Source: Paludibacteraceae bacterium
GTDB lineage: Bacteria; Bacteroidota; Bacteroidia; Bacteroidales; Paludibacteraceae
DNA length: 64,000 bases
NCBI GenBank assembly: GCA_017509715.1
Contig: JAFWOU010000023.1
Coordinates: 116,128 to 180,127, forward strand
Direction: 5' to 3'
The translations under genes were made by a program, and so were the position numbers. Every line of letters begins with the position of its first letter. Positions within the stretch are counted from its first letter, which is position 1. Positions 50,663 to 58,926 of this stretch are shown piece by piece. The notes below the pieces were generated by a model. It worked only from the letters and a program-made list of their open reading frames with translations. It was not told the origin of the DNA and ran no database searches.

Positions 50663-51640
50663 ATGGTAAAAGACCCTAAAGCAAATCATTTGGATATATC
50701 TGTTATCGTGCCGCTCTTCAACGAGGAAGAGTCGCTGCCTAAGCTCTATGAGTGGATCGAGCGCGTGATGAAGGAGAACAAGTTCTCCTATGAGGTGATT
50801 TTTGTGAACGACGGCTCCACGGATAAGTCATGGGATGTGATTAAAAGTCTAACAGCCGAAGGCGGTCTAGTAAAAGGTATCTGCTTCCGTCGCAACTATG
50901 GTAAGTCGGCGGCGCTCTACTGCGGATTCAAGGCGGCAAAGGGCGATGTGGTCATCACCATGGATGCCGACCTCCAGGACTCGCCGGACGAGATCCCGGA
51001 ACTCTATCGTATGATCACCGAGGACGGCTACGACCTCGTCTCCGGCTGGAAGCAGAAGCGCTACGACAACAAGTTCACCAAGAACCTGCCCAGCAAGCTC
51101 TTCAACGCTACCGCACGTCGCGTGACGGGTATCCAACTGCATGATATGAACTGCGGTCTCAAGGCCTATCGCCAGGACGTGGTGAAGAATATCGAGGTAT
51201 TCTCAGAGATGCATCGCTATATCCCGTACCTGGCTAAGAATGCCGGTTTCACCAAGATTGGTGAAAAAGTGGTTCAGCATCGCAAGCGTGAGTTCGGTAC
51301 GTCTAAGTTTGGTATCAACCGTTTCGTCAACGGCTACCTGGACCTCATGACCCTCTGGTTTCTCAATAAGTTCGGCAAGCAGCCTATGCACTTCTTCGGA
51401 CTGGTGGGCAGCCTCATGTTCTTCATCGGCTTTATCGCTGTCATCGTGGTGGGCGGTATGAAGTGGTATGCCCTCGCGCATGGCGTACGGGCGATGCTGG
51501 TGGGTACCAATCCCTATTTCCACATCGCTATCCTCATGATGATCCTCGGCTGTATGCTGTTCCTCGCCGGCTTCTTGGCCGAACTGATGATCCGCAACTC
51601 GCCGTCGCGTAACGACTACCTCATCCGAGAGGAGATCTAA
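50663..51640 (+). CDS. DPM1/GtrB-like family 2 glycosyltransferase with membrane anchor
   Basis: 325 residues. GT-A domain: VIVPLFNEEESLP, VNDGSTDKSWD, the metal site DADLQDSP, GWKQKRYD. Two C-terminal membrane helices (HFFGLVGSLMFFIGFIAVIVV; FHIAILMMILGCMLFLAGFLAE) fit the polyprenyl-phosphate-sugar synthase type. The ATG at 50663 is used. It would charge a polyprenyl phosphate with a sugar at the inner membrane; the sugar is unknown. Confidence 0.9.
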   Translation: MVKDPKANHLDISVIVPLFNEEESLPKLYEWIERVMKENKFSYEVIFVNDGSTDKSWDVIKSLTAEGGLVKGICFRRNYGKSAALYCGFKAAKGDVVITMDADLQDSPDEIPELYRMITEDGYDLVSGWKQKRYDNKFTKNLPSKLFNATARRVTGIQLHDMNCGLKAYRQDVVKNIEVFSEMHRYIPYLAKNAGFTKIGEKVVQHRKREFGTSKFGINRFVNGYLDLMTLWFLNKFGKQPMHFFGLVGSLMFFIGFIAVIVVGGMKWYALAHGVRAMLVGTNPYFHIAILMMILGCMLFLAGFLAELMIRNSPSRNDYLIREEI

Positions 51641-51644
51641 CTGT

Positions 51645-52847
51645 ATGACCCTTGCTGACCAGGTAAATACTGTCGAACGGGCGTTGGGGGAGCGTATGCT
51701 CCGCCATGCGTTTACTATCATGCGCTCGTGGGTGCATGAGCTCGGTCTGTCGTTTTACATGGACCGCATCCAGACCATCGAGGACAACTACGACCAGGTG
51801 TTCGACTATTTCCTCTCGGCCGACGATCCCGAGCGCGATACGCTGCTTAATAAGTTGACGGGAGAAGCCTATCGCCTCTCCGACGAGATATATGCCGACC
51901 TGCGTCTGCGTCGAGGACTCTCGCCCCAGATGGTGGGCTTTAACCCCGAGAACCCGCAGAGCGTGATGCAGTATTTCAATGCATGCGTCCACCTGCAGGA
52001 GGAGGACTTCCGCTGGTTTCGCGCTCTCATCAACGACCCCGAACGGCGCACCCTGGCCCTGCTCACTATCCAGTCGCTCAGCATCAATTTGCGTGAGTGC
52101 TTCAACGAGCATGCTTTCATGCTGCTCATCGAGGCGATGTCCTCCGAGGTGGACCTGGTGAGCGAACAAGCCGGTTCGGCCGTCATCTTCCTCTTGGCGC
52201 ATTACGACGTGCGTATCGATTTCTTCCCCGAGATAGAAGATGCCTTTGTGGAGGCTGTCGGCGACGGTCATGAAGCCTACATGGCAATGATCGCGCATAT
52301 CGAGATGTGCAAACCTATGGCGGGAGAGACCCACCGACTGACATCGGTGGAGGCCGTGGATCAGTTGCTCAAAATGATGCGCACACCCGGCGAAGAACGC
52401 GAGATGGGTAACTATATTGCTATCATGCCCGAGTCGGAACGTGAATACATGCGTGGCATCGTGCAGATACTGCCCGATACCTGGGTCTACGATGTGCTGG
52501 TGGGGGAGAACGAGGAGCGGCAGCAGCATGCCGAAGAAGCCTATCTGCATATCGGTCATCTCGAGCCTATGCTTGACCGTCTGCCCGAAGCTGAACGATG
52601 GCTTGTCCAGCGGCTTCGTTCCAAAGAGGCTACGGCGCACGACTATATCAACTACGGCCATTGCTGCCTGCTGCGCGGCGATCGCATGATGGCCTACGAG
52701 TCGTATGTCCAGGCCCGTCAGATGTGCGAGTCGCTACGCGAGTTCTATAATATCTTCCGTCCCGATCGCGGCTTCCTCGTCGATCGCGGTGTACCCGTCG
52801 AGCAGGTCTATATGCTCGAGGACCAAATTGTCAGAGCCGGAACTTGA
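51645..52847 (+). CDS. helical cytoplasmic protein, possibly TPR-like
   Basis: 400 residues, almost all helical, no signal. Its C-terminal part (HDYINYGHCCLLRGDRMMAYESYVQARQMC) reads as a TPR. Begins 4 nt after the glycosyltransferase and is presumably cotranscribed. I recognise no family function. Ends in a CTGAATG word array shared with other intergenic sites. Confidence 0.7.
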   Translation: MTLADQVNTVERALGERMLRHAFTIMRSWVHELGLSFYMDRIQTIEDNYDQVFDYFLSADDPERDTLLNKLTGEAYRLSDEIYADLRLRRGLSPQMVGFNPENPQSVMQYFNACVHLQEEDFRWFRALINDPERRTLALLTIQSLSINLRECFNEHAFMLLIEAMSSEVDLVSEQAGSAVIFLLAHYDVRIDFFPEIEDAFVEAVGDGHEAYMAMIAHIEMCKPMAGETHRLTSVEAVDQLLKMMRTPGEEREMGNYIAIMPESEREYMRGIVQILPDTWVYDVLVGENEERQQHAEEAYLHIGHLEPMLDRLPEAERWLVQRLRSKEATAHDYINYGHCCLLRGDRMMAYESYVQARQMCESLREFYNIFRPDRGFLVDRGVPVEQVYMLEDQIVRAGT

Positions 52848-52857
52848 AATCTGACGG

Positions 52858-52906
52858 CTGAATGCTGAATGCTGAATGCTGATGGCTGATGGCTGATGGC
52901 TGACGG
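52858..52906. repeat. CTGAATG/CTGATGG word array
   Basis: CTGAATG three times then CTGATGG three times and CTGACGG, between convergent genes. Also present as in-frame words in dnaE. Confidence 0.9.
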
Positions 52907-52911
52907 CCTCC

Positions 52912-54357
52912 CTAAAACGCCACTCCTAATCCGGCATCGATAAACTCGGCCCTTACGCCGTGTGTCTTCAGTCCCAGCTGTACGAACATATGATCCAGTA
53001 CGTGGTATTTTAGCACGAACTGCATATAGCACCAGCCGTCCTCGTAGTTGCTGGCTTTCGTGAAATCATAGCTGTAGAAGATACCCCGGTCGAGTGGGGT
53101 ACCTGCCTGGTCAGCCGCCTTGGCTTCGGCATAGGGCTCCAGGTTCTTGATGGGGTCGAATACGTAGAATCCTACGTGCAAACCGGCCGTCAGCCTACCG
53201 ATGATAAACTCCGGTTGCAGACTCAGTCCCACGCGGAAGCAATTCTTCACATCGCTCTCCTTCAGGTATGTCTTGCCGAAGTACGTCACCGTCGCTCCCG
53301 GATTCGCGGGCGCGAATTCCTTACTAACGCACGCGTAGTAGCCGTCGTAGAAACCATCCACACCCAGACCCACGCGGAAAATGCTCACCGGCACCCAGTA
53401 GGCCGCCACCTTCACCGTTGCCGCACCGAACCACTGCTGCCCGTTCTGGTTGTCGGCGTAGTAGTTCTGCTTCATACCGCCCGTCGCACTCAGCTCCACC
53501 GCCCACGGCTTATCCACGCCGTCATATAGCTTCCGTGGCACATCCGGCTCGGGGCTTTCGACTTTCGACTTTTGACTTTCGACTGTTTCCGGTGTATACC
53601 GGACCCCTACTTCTCCCCCAAATACATTATATCCCGCATTCGGGTGCATGACCGAGCCGTTGCTCATATGCTGCCATCCGCCGTTCACCGTGATGGCCCA
53701 CCCGTCCTTGATCGGAAAGTCCATATAGAGTTGCAGTGCTAGGTAGGCATTCAGTATCGATCCGATCGACCAGTTAGCGCCCACGTGGTCTTTGTACAGA
53801 CTCGTCCCCTCGTACGTGTTCGCATAGCGTTTCGAGATAGCTGCTACGCCCACAGAGGGACGAAGTCCTATTCCGAAGTGCTTACCCGTATAAAATGGCT
53901 GATTCATGTAGCCGTATAGCGCGAAGGCCGATCCTAATTTCTGGTCATTACCCAGGTTCAGATAGCTCAGCCCGATACCTATTGATGCGTTGTTCCATTG
54001 CTGAAGGCAATGCCACTTACCCGTAGGCAGAAACTCCACCGCGAAACTACCGCCCAGCACCGGCCGCTGCACAAACGGATCCACCTTGCCATCCGGCATG
54101 ATCATCCCTGCCGCACCCGACAACCTATACGCCATCGGCGGCACCGTCCGCTTCTTGCCTTTAATACTATCCGCGTTGGTAGTATCTTTCGCTGCGGTGC
54201 TCTCCGCTACCGCTATGCTTTCCGCACCCGCTATGCTTTCCGCACCCGCTATGCTTTCCGCCCCCGCTATGCTTTCCGCCCCCGACGCACTCTCCGCGGC
54301 CTGCATTCCGCACACCATCCCCGCCAAAACTATCGCTATATATACTGCTCTTTTCAT
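52912..54357 (-). CDS. PagL/acyloxyacyl-hydrolase-like outer-membrane protein, two-barrel
   Basis: 481 residues from the ATG at 54357. Signal peptide then a region with four 18-bp repeats encoding AGAESI units, then a barrel containing GWQHMSNGSVMHPNAGYN, the His-Ser-Asn motif of PagL-type lipid A deacylases (about 225-240). A linker ETVESQKSKVESPE, encoded by GACTTTCG words, leads to a second barrel-like half ending DAGLGVAF. The upstream leader is locally duplicated (54355-54399): one copy has ATG, the other ATA. Lipid A deacylation is inferred from the motif. Confidence 0.8.
   Translation of the reverse strand: MKRAVYIAIVLAGMVCGMQAAESASGAESIAGAESIAGAESIAGAESIAVAESTAAKDTTNADSIKGKKRTVPPMAYRLSGAAGMIMPDGKVDPFVQRPVLGGSFAVEFLPTGKWHCLQQWNNASIGIGLSYLNLGNDQKLGSAFALYGYMNQPFYTGKHFGIGLRPSVGVAAISKRYANTYEGTSLYKDHVGANWSIGSILNAYLALQLYMDFPIKDGWAITVNGGWQHMSNGSVMHPNAGYNVFGGEVGVRYTPETVESQKSKVESPEPDVPRKLYDGVDKPWAVELSATGGMKQNYYADNQNGQQWFGAATVKVAAYWVPVSIFRVGLGVDGFYDGYYACVSKEFAPANPGATVTYFGKTYLKESDVKNCFRVGLSLQPEFIIGRLTAGLHVGFYVFDPIKNLEPYAEAKAADQAGTPLDRGIFYSYDFTKASNYEDGWCYMQFVLKYHVLDHMFVQLGLKTHGVRAEFIDAGLGVAF
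53555..53585. repeat. GACTTTCG word repeat inside the PagL-like gene
   Basis: CTTTCGACTTTCGACTTTTG ACTTTCGACT, in frame, encoding ESQKSKVES between the two barrels. The same word fills the gap at 63472-63522. Confidence 0.85.
54212..54283. repeat. four 18-bp tandem repeats in the PagL-like gene
   Basis: Unit GCTATGCTTTCCGCACCC, four copies with A/C changes; encodes SIAGAE on the minus strand, just after the signal peptide. Confidence 0.95.
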
Positions 54358-54391
54358 AATCCGCTGCAACAGCTCTTTTTATAATTCGCTG

Positions 54392-54423
54392 CAAAGGTAC
54401 TGCTTTTTCGCGATATACACAAG
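54392..54423 (-). promoter_or_regulatory. sigma-ABfr-type promoter of the PagL-like gene
   Basis: Minus strand: CTTG at 54420-54423, 20-nt spacer, TACCTTTG at 54392-54399. Confidence 0.75.
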
Positions 54424-54455
54424 ATTTTGACCGAAAAATTTTCCTTTGTTCATTA

Positions 54456-54745
54456 GCCCGGCATTTGATGCCGGCGTATGTTTTGTCAATTGTTTCCGGA
54501 TATCATCCGGATGTGTGTTTTTATTCCGTGCGCGAGTCATCAGGCTCGCGTTTATTTTTTTCTTCATATTTCGCCGATTGTCAATCGGCAGTCACGTCGT
54601 TCATTGTCCGGCATGCCATGCCGTCATAAATTACCTCCCCTTTAAGGAACGTAAGCTCCTCTTCATCTTGCATTTCTGTCGCATATTTGCGGCAACCTTG
54701 CCTCCGGCGGGTCCCTACCTGCGGTGCTGACCGGCAGAGCCGGTA
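54456..54745. repeat. hairpin train 1
   Basis: Eight short stem-loops in 290 nt, most with 6-8 bp stems and 3-4 nt loops but different stem sequences: 54458-54474 (CCGGCAT/ATGCCGG), 54495-54511 (TCCGGAT/ATCCGGA), 54531-54550 (CGCGAGTC/GGCTCGCG), 54573-54589 (GCCGATT/AATCGGC), 54609-54623 (CGGCAT/ATGCCG), 54645-54660 (weak), 54677-54694 (TGTCGCA/TGCGGCA), 54730-54744 (ACCGGC/GCCGGT). Spacers are T-rich. The 54560-54694 part is homologous to train 2. No ORF explains it. Together with the leader it fills the 510-nt gap 54358-54867. Confidence 0.85.
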
Positions 54746-54798
54746 TCTCTTAAACGATTAGTGTTTCGTGCGGCGCGCGGAAAAAATCACCCTCCCTC

Positions 54799-54829
54799 TT
54801 GCATATATCAGAAAAAAGTCGTACCTTTG
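54799..54829 (+). promoter_or_regulatory. sigma-ABfr-type promoter of the AT-rich membrane gene
   Basis: TTG at 54799-54801, 20-nt spacer CATATATCAGAAAAAAGTCG, TACCTTTG at 54822-54829. Confidence 0.88.
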
Positions 54830-54867
54830 CGGCAAATTTATAGATAGATACCTAAAATTGTGATATT

Positions 54868-55458
54868 ATGAAAATGAGTGGCAATATGGAAAGCAAATAT
54901 ACATTTACGCGTGCAGATGCTATCTTAATTACCTTGAATGTTATTTTCTATATATTAGTTATATGGCCACAGGCAGTTTTTTGTATATATCTTGGAATAT
55001 TCACGGATAAAATATTCACAGATATATATCTATTAATTTTTTTTCGCTTAACTCTTATTGGATGCAGTTGTCTAGAAATTTACTTTTCTTGTGAACAACT
55101 TTATTATAGGTGGAAATTCTTTAAATATAATAAGAATAACTCATTTTCTGTGGATGTGGAGAAAAAAACTTTTAGGTTTCAACATGGAGACAAAGATGTG
55201 CTTTTTAAATCCAATGATGTAGAAGAATGGTCTTGGAGTGTCTATGGTATGCTCGGACAGACCGAGGTGGTGGATATAGTAGATATTAAACTCAAGGACA
55301 AAACCAGAGTTATTATTCCTTGTGGACTTGGGAATGTGCTTAATTTTCTTCAAGAAAATGAGGAAAAACTACTTCTACCAAAAGGCGAACAAAAATCTAA
55401 ATCACTCCGTTCATACATAAAGGAAATAGAAAACTCCTCCCCTTCTTTATGTAATTAA
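54868..55458 (+). CDS. AT-rich two-helix membrane protein with PH-like domain
   Basis: 196 residues. Two N-terminal membrane helices (ILITLNVIFYILVIWPQAVFCIYLGI; IYLLIFFRLTLIGCSCLEIYF), then a cytoplasmic beta-rich region (about 95-170: FSVDVEKKTFRFQHG...VEEWSWSVYGMLGQTEVVDIVDIKLKDKTRVIIPCGLGNVLNFL in pieces) resembling bacterial PH-like domains, and a basic tail. Codon use is strongly AT-rich compared with ffh or dnaE. It lies between two homologous hairpin trains and has its own promoter and terminator, so it is probably acquired. Function unknown. Confidence 0.75.
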   Translation: MKMSGNMESKYTFTRADAILITLNVIFYILVIWPQAVFCIYLGIFTDKIFTDIYLLIFFRLTLIGCSCLEIYFSCEQLYYRWKFFKYNKNNSFSVDVEKKTFRFQHGDKDVLFKSNDVEEWSWSVYGMLGQTEVVDIVDIKLKDKTRVIIPCGLGNVLNFLQENEEKLLLPKGEQKSKSLRSYIKEIENSSPSLCN

Positions 55459-55522
55459 ATTTTTGTCGCTACTCGTCTTTCATTAAATTGGCCATATATG
55501 ACTGATTCTATGACTGATTCTC

Positions 55523-55557
55523 AAGCGCGAGACCCTCACAAGTCTCGCGCTTGTATT
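55523..55557 (+). terminator. terminator of the AT-rich membrane gene
   Basis: 11-bp stem AAGCGCGAGAC / GTCTCGCGCTT (55523-55533, 55542-55552), 8-nt loop, then GTATTTTT. Confidence 0.85.
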
Positions 55558-55581
55558 TTTGAGGATTACATCCCCGACAAG

Positions 55582-55740
55582 TAGCTTCTGCTGCGCTCTT
55601 CTTTGCATTTCACCAATTGTTAATCGGCATAAACATCGTTCATTATCCGGAATGGTATTCCGGTCGTCCTTTGTTAGTTATCCGGCAATTATTGCCGCTT
55701 CATCGTGCATTTCGGTCGCATTCTTGCGGCCGATTTTTTT
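55582..55740. repeat. hairpin train 2, homologous to train 1
   Basis: Stem-loops at 55647-55663 (CCGGAAT/ATTCCGG), 55683-55697 (CGGCAA/TTGCCG) and 55713-55732 (CGGTCGCA/TGCGGCCG, followed by ATTTTTTT), plus a decayed one at 55613-55628. 55599-55732 aligns with 54560-54694. Stem changes relative to train 1 are in part compensatory (C-G to A-T in the CCGG hairpin; T-A to G-C in the last hairpin). Confidence 0.8.
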
Positions 55741-55796
55741 CCGAAAGCATTTTTTCACGGCATTTTATCTTTTTTACAAAAAATCTCATCCCCAAA

Positions 55797-55828
55797 TTTG
55801 CATATCTCGCAAAAATGTCGTACCTTTG
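55797..55828 (+). promoter_or_regulatory. sigma-ABfr-type promoter reading into the 22-bp array
   Basis: TTTG at 55797-55800, 20-nt spacer CATATCTCGCAAAAATGTCG, TACCTTTG at 55821-55828. No ORF with a start codon follows for 400 nt. Confidence 0.85.
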
Positions 55829-55864
55829 CAACCAGTTTAGAGAGTAGTATGATATAAGTATGAA

Positions 55865-55996
55865 ATAAGTAGGTTATTAGTAGGTGATAAGTAGGTTATT
55901 AGTAGGTGATAAGTAGGTTATTAGTAGGTGATAAATAGATTATAAATAAGTGATAACATCGTTATAAATATGTCATAAATAGCTTATTAGTACGTA
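55865..55996. repeat. 22-bp iteron-like array (2 x 11 bp units)
   Basis: Three perfect units of ATAAGTAGGTTATTAGTAGG plus TG (55865-55930), then three decayed 22-bp units. Each unit is two 11-bp halves (ATAAGTAGGTT, ATTAGTAGGTG), matching the DNA helical repeat. Within the 798-nt gap 55459-56256. Confidence 0.9.
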
Positions 55997-56004
55997 AATA
56001 GTAG

Positions 56005-56178
56005 GTCATTGAGCCAATTGCGAGCCAAGCCCGGTACCAACTCATCCCAAAAGCATACCACCAAACAGCAATTTTAAAACCAAAATACATATACCGCGAC
56101 AAGTCCGGCAAATTGCGTCACTCCTATCGCATCGACACCTTCATTCGGGCAATCCTATATCAAGCCCTCGAAGCCTAA
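56005..56178 (+). pseudogene. startless 57-codon open frame, possible gene remnant
   Basis: Reads VIEPIASQARYQLIPKAY..., continues through KYIYRDKSGKLRHSYRID and ends ILYQALEA before TAA. No ATG/GTG/TTG start; an in-frame TAG is immediately upstream. Composition looks coding, and it ends just before the ffh promoter. It may be the tail of a gene replaced by the 22-bp array. No family recognised. Confidence 0.35.
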
Positions 56179-56202
56179 AAATCAAAAAAATCTCGCGTAC
56201 GC

Positions 56203-56233
56203 TTGCGTATGTCGATTTTTTTTTGTACCTTTG
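56203..56233 (+). promoter_or_regulatory. sigma-ABfr-type promoter of ffh operon
   Basis: TTG at 56203-56205, 20-nt spacer with a nine-T tract, TACCTTTG at 56226-56233; ffh ATG 23 nt later. Confidence 0.87.
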
Positions 56234-56256
56234 CCGCCGATTTAATTTGGAGTACT

Positions 56257-57555
56257 ATGTTTGATAACTTATCAGAACGATTAGAAAGAAGTTTTAAGAT
56301 TCTCAAAGGTGAAGGACGTATCACCGAAATCAATATTGCCGAGACGGTAAAAGATATCCGTAAGGCCCTGCTCGAAGCGGATGTTAACTACAAGACCGCC
56401 AAGCAGTTTACCGACCAGGTCAAGGAGAAAGCCCTCGGCCAGAACGTCATGACCGCCGTTCGTCCGGGCCAATTGATGGTCAAGATCACCCACGACGAAC
56501 TGGCTGCCCTCATGGGTGGCGAGACGGCCGAGATCAACCTCAAAGGACAACCCGCCATCATCCTGATGTCGGGTCTCCAGGGTTCGGGTAAGACGACCTT
56601 CGCCGCCAAGCTGGCCAACTACCTGCAGACGAAGAAGTCGCGCCGCGTCATGCTGGCTGCCTGCGACGTCTATCGTCCCGCTGCTATCGAGCAGTTGCGC
56701 GTACTGGGTGAGCAGATCAACGCTACCGTCTATACCGAGGAGACCGAGACCGATCCGGTACGCAAAGCCCAGAATGCCGTCAACGAGGCACGTCGCATGG
56801 GCTACGACACCCTGATCGTCGATACCGCCGGACGTCTGGCCGTCGACGAGCAGATGATGCAGGAGATAGCCGCTATCAAGCAGGCGATCAACCCCTCGGA
56901 GACGCTCTTCGTCGTAGATGCCATGACCGGCCAGGATGCCGTCAATACCGCCAAGGAGTTCAACGACCGTCTCGACTTCGACGGCGTCGTACTCACCAAA
57001 CTCGACGGTGATGCGCGTGGCGGCGCGGCCCTCTCGATTCGCTCCGTAGTCCAGAAGCCGATTAAGTTTATCGGTACGGGCGAGAAGATGGAAGCCCTCG
57101 ACCAGTTCCACCCCGCCCGTATGGCCGATCGTATCCTGGGTATGGGTGATGTGGTATCGCTCGTAGAACGTGCCCAACAGCAGTACGACGAGGCCGAAGC
57201 ACGGCGCCTCTCTAAGAAGATCGCCAAGAACCAGTTCGACTTCAACGACTTCCTCGGTCAGCTCAACCAGATCAAGAAGATGGGCTCCATGAAGGAACTC
57301 ATGGGTATGATACCCGGTATGGACAAGGCGCTCAAGGGCGTGGATATCTCGGACGATGCCTTCAAACCCATCGAGGCCATGATCTCATCTATGACCCCGG
57401 CCGAACGAGCTAACCCATCGCTCATCAACGGATCGCGCAAGGAGCGTATCGCACGCGGATCCGGTACCACTATTGTAGAGGTAAACCGCTTCCTCAAACA
57501 GTTTGAACAGACCTCGAAAATGATGCGTAAAGTACAACAAATGAAACGACGTTAA
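56257..57555 (+). CDS. ffh: signal recognition particle protein
   Basis: 432 residues from the ATG at 56257 after the promoter. NG domain GTPase: GLQGSGKTTFAAKLA, DVYRPAAIEQL, DTAGRLAVDE, TKLDGDARGGAALS. The M domain has GMIPGMDKALKG, SMTPAERANPSLINGSRKERIARGSG and the Met-rich end MMRKVQQMKRR. Targets nascent membrane proteins to FtsY/Sec. The 4.5S RNA is not in the window. Confidence 0.97.
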   Translation: MFDNLSERLERSFKILKGEGRITEINIAETVKDIRKALLEADVNYKTAKQFTDQVKEKALGQNVMTAVRPGQLMVKITHDELAALMGGETAEINLKGQPAIILMSGLQGSGKTTFAAKLANYLQTKKSRRVMLAACDVYRPAAIEQLRVLGEQINATVYTEETETDPVRKAQNAVNEARRMGYDTLIVDTAGRLAVDEQMMQEIAAIKQAINPSETLFVVDAMTGQDAVNTAKEFNDRLDFDGVVLTKLDGDARGGAALSIRSVVQKPIKFIGTGEKMEALDQFHPARMADRILGMGDVVSLVERAQQQYDEAEARRLSKKIAKNQFDFNDFLGQLNQIKKMGSMKELMGMIPGMDKALKGVDISDDAFKPIEAMISSMTPAERANPSLINGSRKERIARGSGTTIVEVNRFLKQFEQTSKMMRKVQQMKRR

Positions 57556-57560
57556 ATCCC

Positions 57561-58007
57561 GTGGCAGATTACAGTAGACATCATCACCATCATCGTCACC
57601 GCCAGAGGGGCATTAGTAATGGCCCTTCGTTCCTCAAGTGGAAACGCGACAAGAAAATGATCATCGGTTTCTCGGTGGTCATCGTCACCTGTCTGGTGCT
57701 CATTCTCGGTCCCTTCCGCCCCTTCTTCAAGGAGGTCATACTGCTCTGCAAAGAGTTGGCGACGCCCGAACCCGAGAATTCGCTGGATGCTGATCCGCTT
57801 AAGATCAACTACAAGTACCAGCAGGAGCGCCAGGCTACCGGCGACAGCGTGGCGGCTTCTCAGCATATCGACACCACCATGCGGCGCGAGATACGTCGCC
57901 AGACCGTGCCTGTCTATCGTCCGCCGCGTAAGCATAACGAGTGGTATCTGACCGAGAAAGACGTCAAGGAACTGCGTCGCGGTCAGGAGAGTAAATCAGA
58001 AGACTAA
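57561..58007 (+). CDS. single-pass membrane protein with His-rich N-terminus
   Basis: 148 residues from a GTG 5 nt after ffh. N-terminal SRHHHHHRHRQRG, then one membrane segment (KKMIIGFSVVIVTCLVLILGPF), then a charged extracytoplasmic tail (DTTMRREIRRQTVPVYRPPRKHNEWYLTEKDVKELRRG in pieces). No family recognised. The His cluster could bind metal. Between ffh and folD in an apparent operon. Confidence 0.7.
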   Translation: MADYSRHHHHHRHRQRGISNGPSFLKWKRDKKMIIGFSVVIVTCLVLILGPFRPFFKEVILLCKELATPEPENSLDADPLKINYKYQQERQATGDSVAASQHIDTTMRREIRRQTVPVYRPPRKHNEWYLTEKDVKELRRGQESKSED

Positions 58008-58017
58008 ATCCCGCCCC

Positions 58018-58926
58018 ATGACCCTATTAGACGGAAAACAAATAGCAGCCACCATACGTGCCGAACTGCGCGCCGAGATAGATGCGCTGCGTCAGGCCGG
58101 CCGGCGCGTGCCGCGTCTGGGTATCGTAATCGTCGGTCACAACCCGGCTTCCGAGACCTACGTGGCCAACAAGATCAAGGCCTGCCAAGAAGTCGGCTTC
58201 GAGGCCGAACGTATCGCCCTTGAAGCAGACATTAGCGAGGCAGACCTGCTCCGTGAGGTGCATCGCCTCAATGCCGATCCGGCTATCGACGGTTTCATCG
58301 TCCAGCTTCCGTTGCCTGCGCATATCTGCGAATCCACCATCCTCTCGGCTATCGACTATCGCAAGGATGTAGACGGCCTGACGCCCGAGAACGTGGGACG
58401 TACCGTGCAAGGACTCCCCTCTATCGTATCGGCTACCCCGCGCGGCATACGCGAACTGCTCGCGCGCTACAATATCCTTACGGCTGGACGTCACGTCGTG
58501 GTCATCGGTCGCTCCAATATTGTAGGCAAACCCGTAGCCATGCTGCTCATGCAGCGCCCCTACCTCTCGCTGCCCGGTATGAGCGCCTCCTCACTGGGTG
58601 ACGCTACCGTCACCATATGCCACTCCAAGACCCAAGACCTGCCAGCCATCTGCCGCACGGCCGATATCATCATTGTGGCTGCAGGTTCGCCCGGACTGCT
58701 CACGGCCGAAATGGTGCGCCCAGGTACAACGGTCATCGACGTGGGTATCAATCGTATCGACGATCCCGCCTCGCCGCGTGGCTACCGCCTTGTGGGCGAT
58801 GTCGACTTCCCCGCCGTCTCGCCCCTCTGCAACTATATCACCCCCGTACCCGGAGGCGTTGGCCCCATGACCATCGTCAGCCTCCTGCAAAATACGCTGC
58901 AAGCATATCATGAACATACTCGATAA
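58018..58926 (+). CDS. folD: methylenetetrahydrofolate dehydrogenase / cyclohydrolase
   Basis: 302 residues. GHNPASETYVANKIKACQEVGFEAE contains the catalytic Tyr-Lys region (YVxxKxxxC), FIVQLPLPAHI, VDGLTPENVGR, the Rossmann VIGRSNIVGKPVAMLLM and the C-terminal TPVPGGVGPMT. Interconverts one-carbon folates. Overlaps prfA by 17 nt. Confidence 0.97.
   Translation: MTLLDGKQIAATIRAELRAEIDALRQAGRRVPRLGIVIVGHNPASETYVANKIKACQEVGFEAERIALEADISEADLLREVHRLNADPAIDGFIVQLPLPAHICESTILSAIDYRKDVDGLTPENVGRTVQGLPSIVSATPRGIRELLARYNILTAGRHVVVIGRSNIVGKPVAMLLMQRPYLSLPGMSASSLGDATVTICHSKTQDLPAICRTADIIIVAAGSPGLLTAEMVRPGTTVIDVGINRIDDPASPRGYRLVGDVDFPAVSPLCNYITPVPGGVGPMTIVSLLQNTLQAYHEHTR

Noticed and set aside
54379..54730. 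Short open frames across hairpin train 1
   Set aside because: Frames differ between the two homologous trains and pairing rather than coding is preserved.
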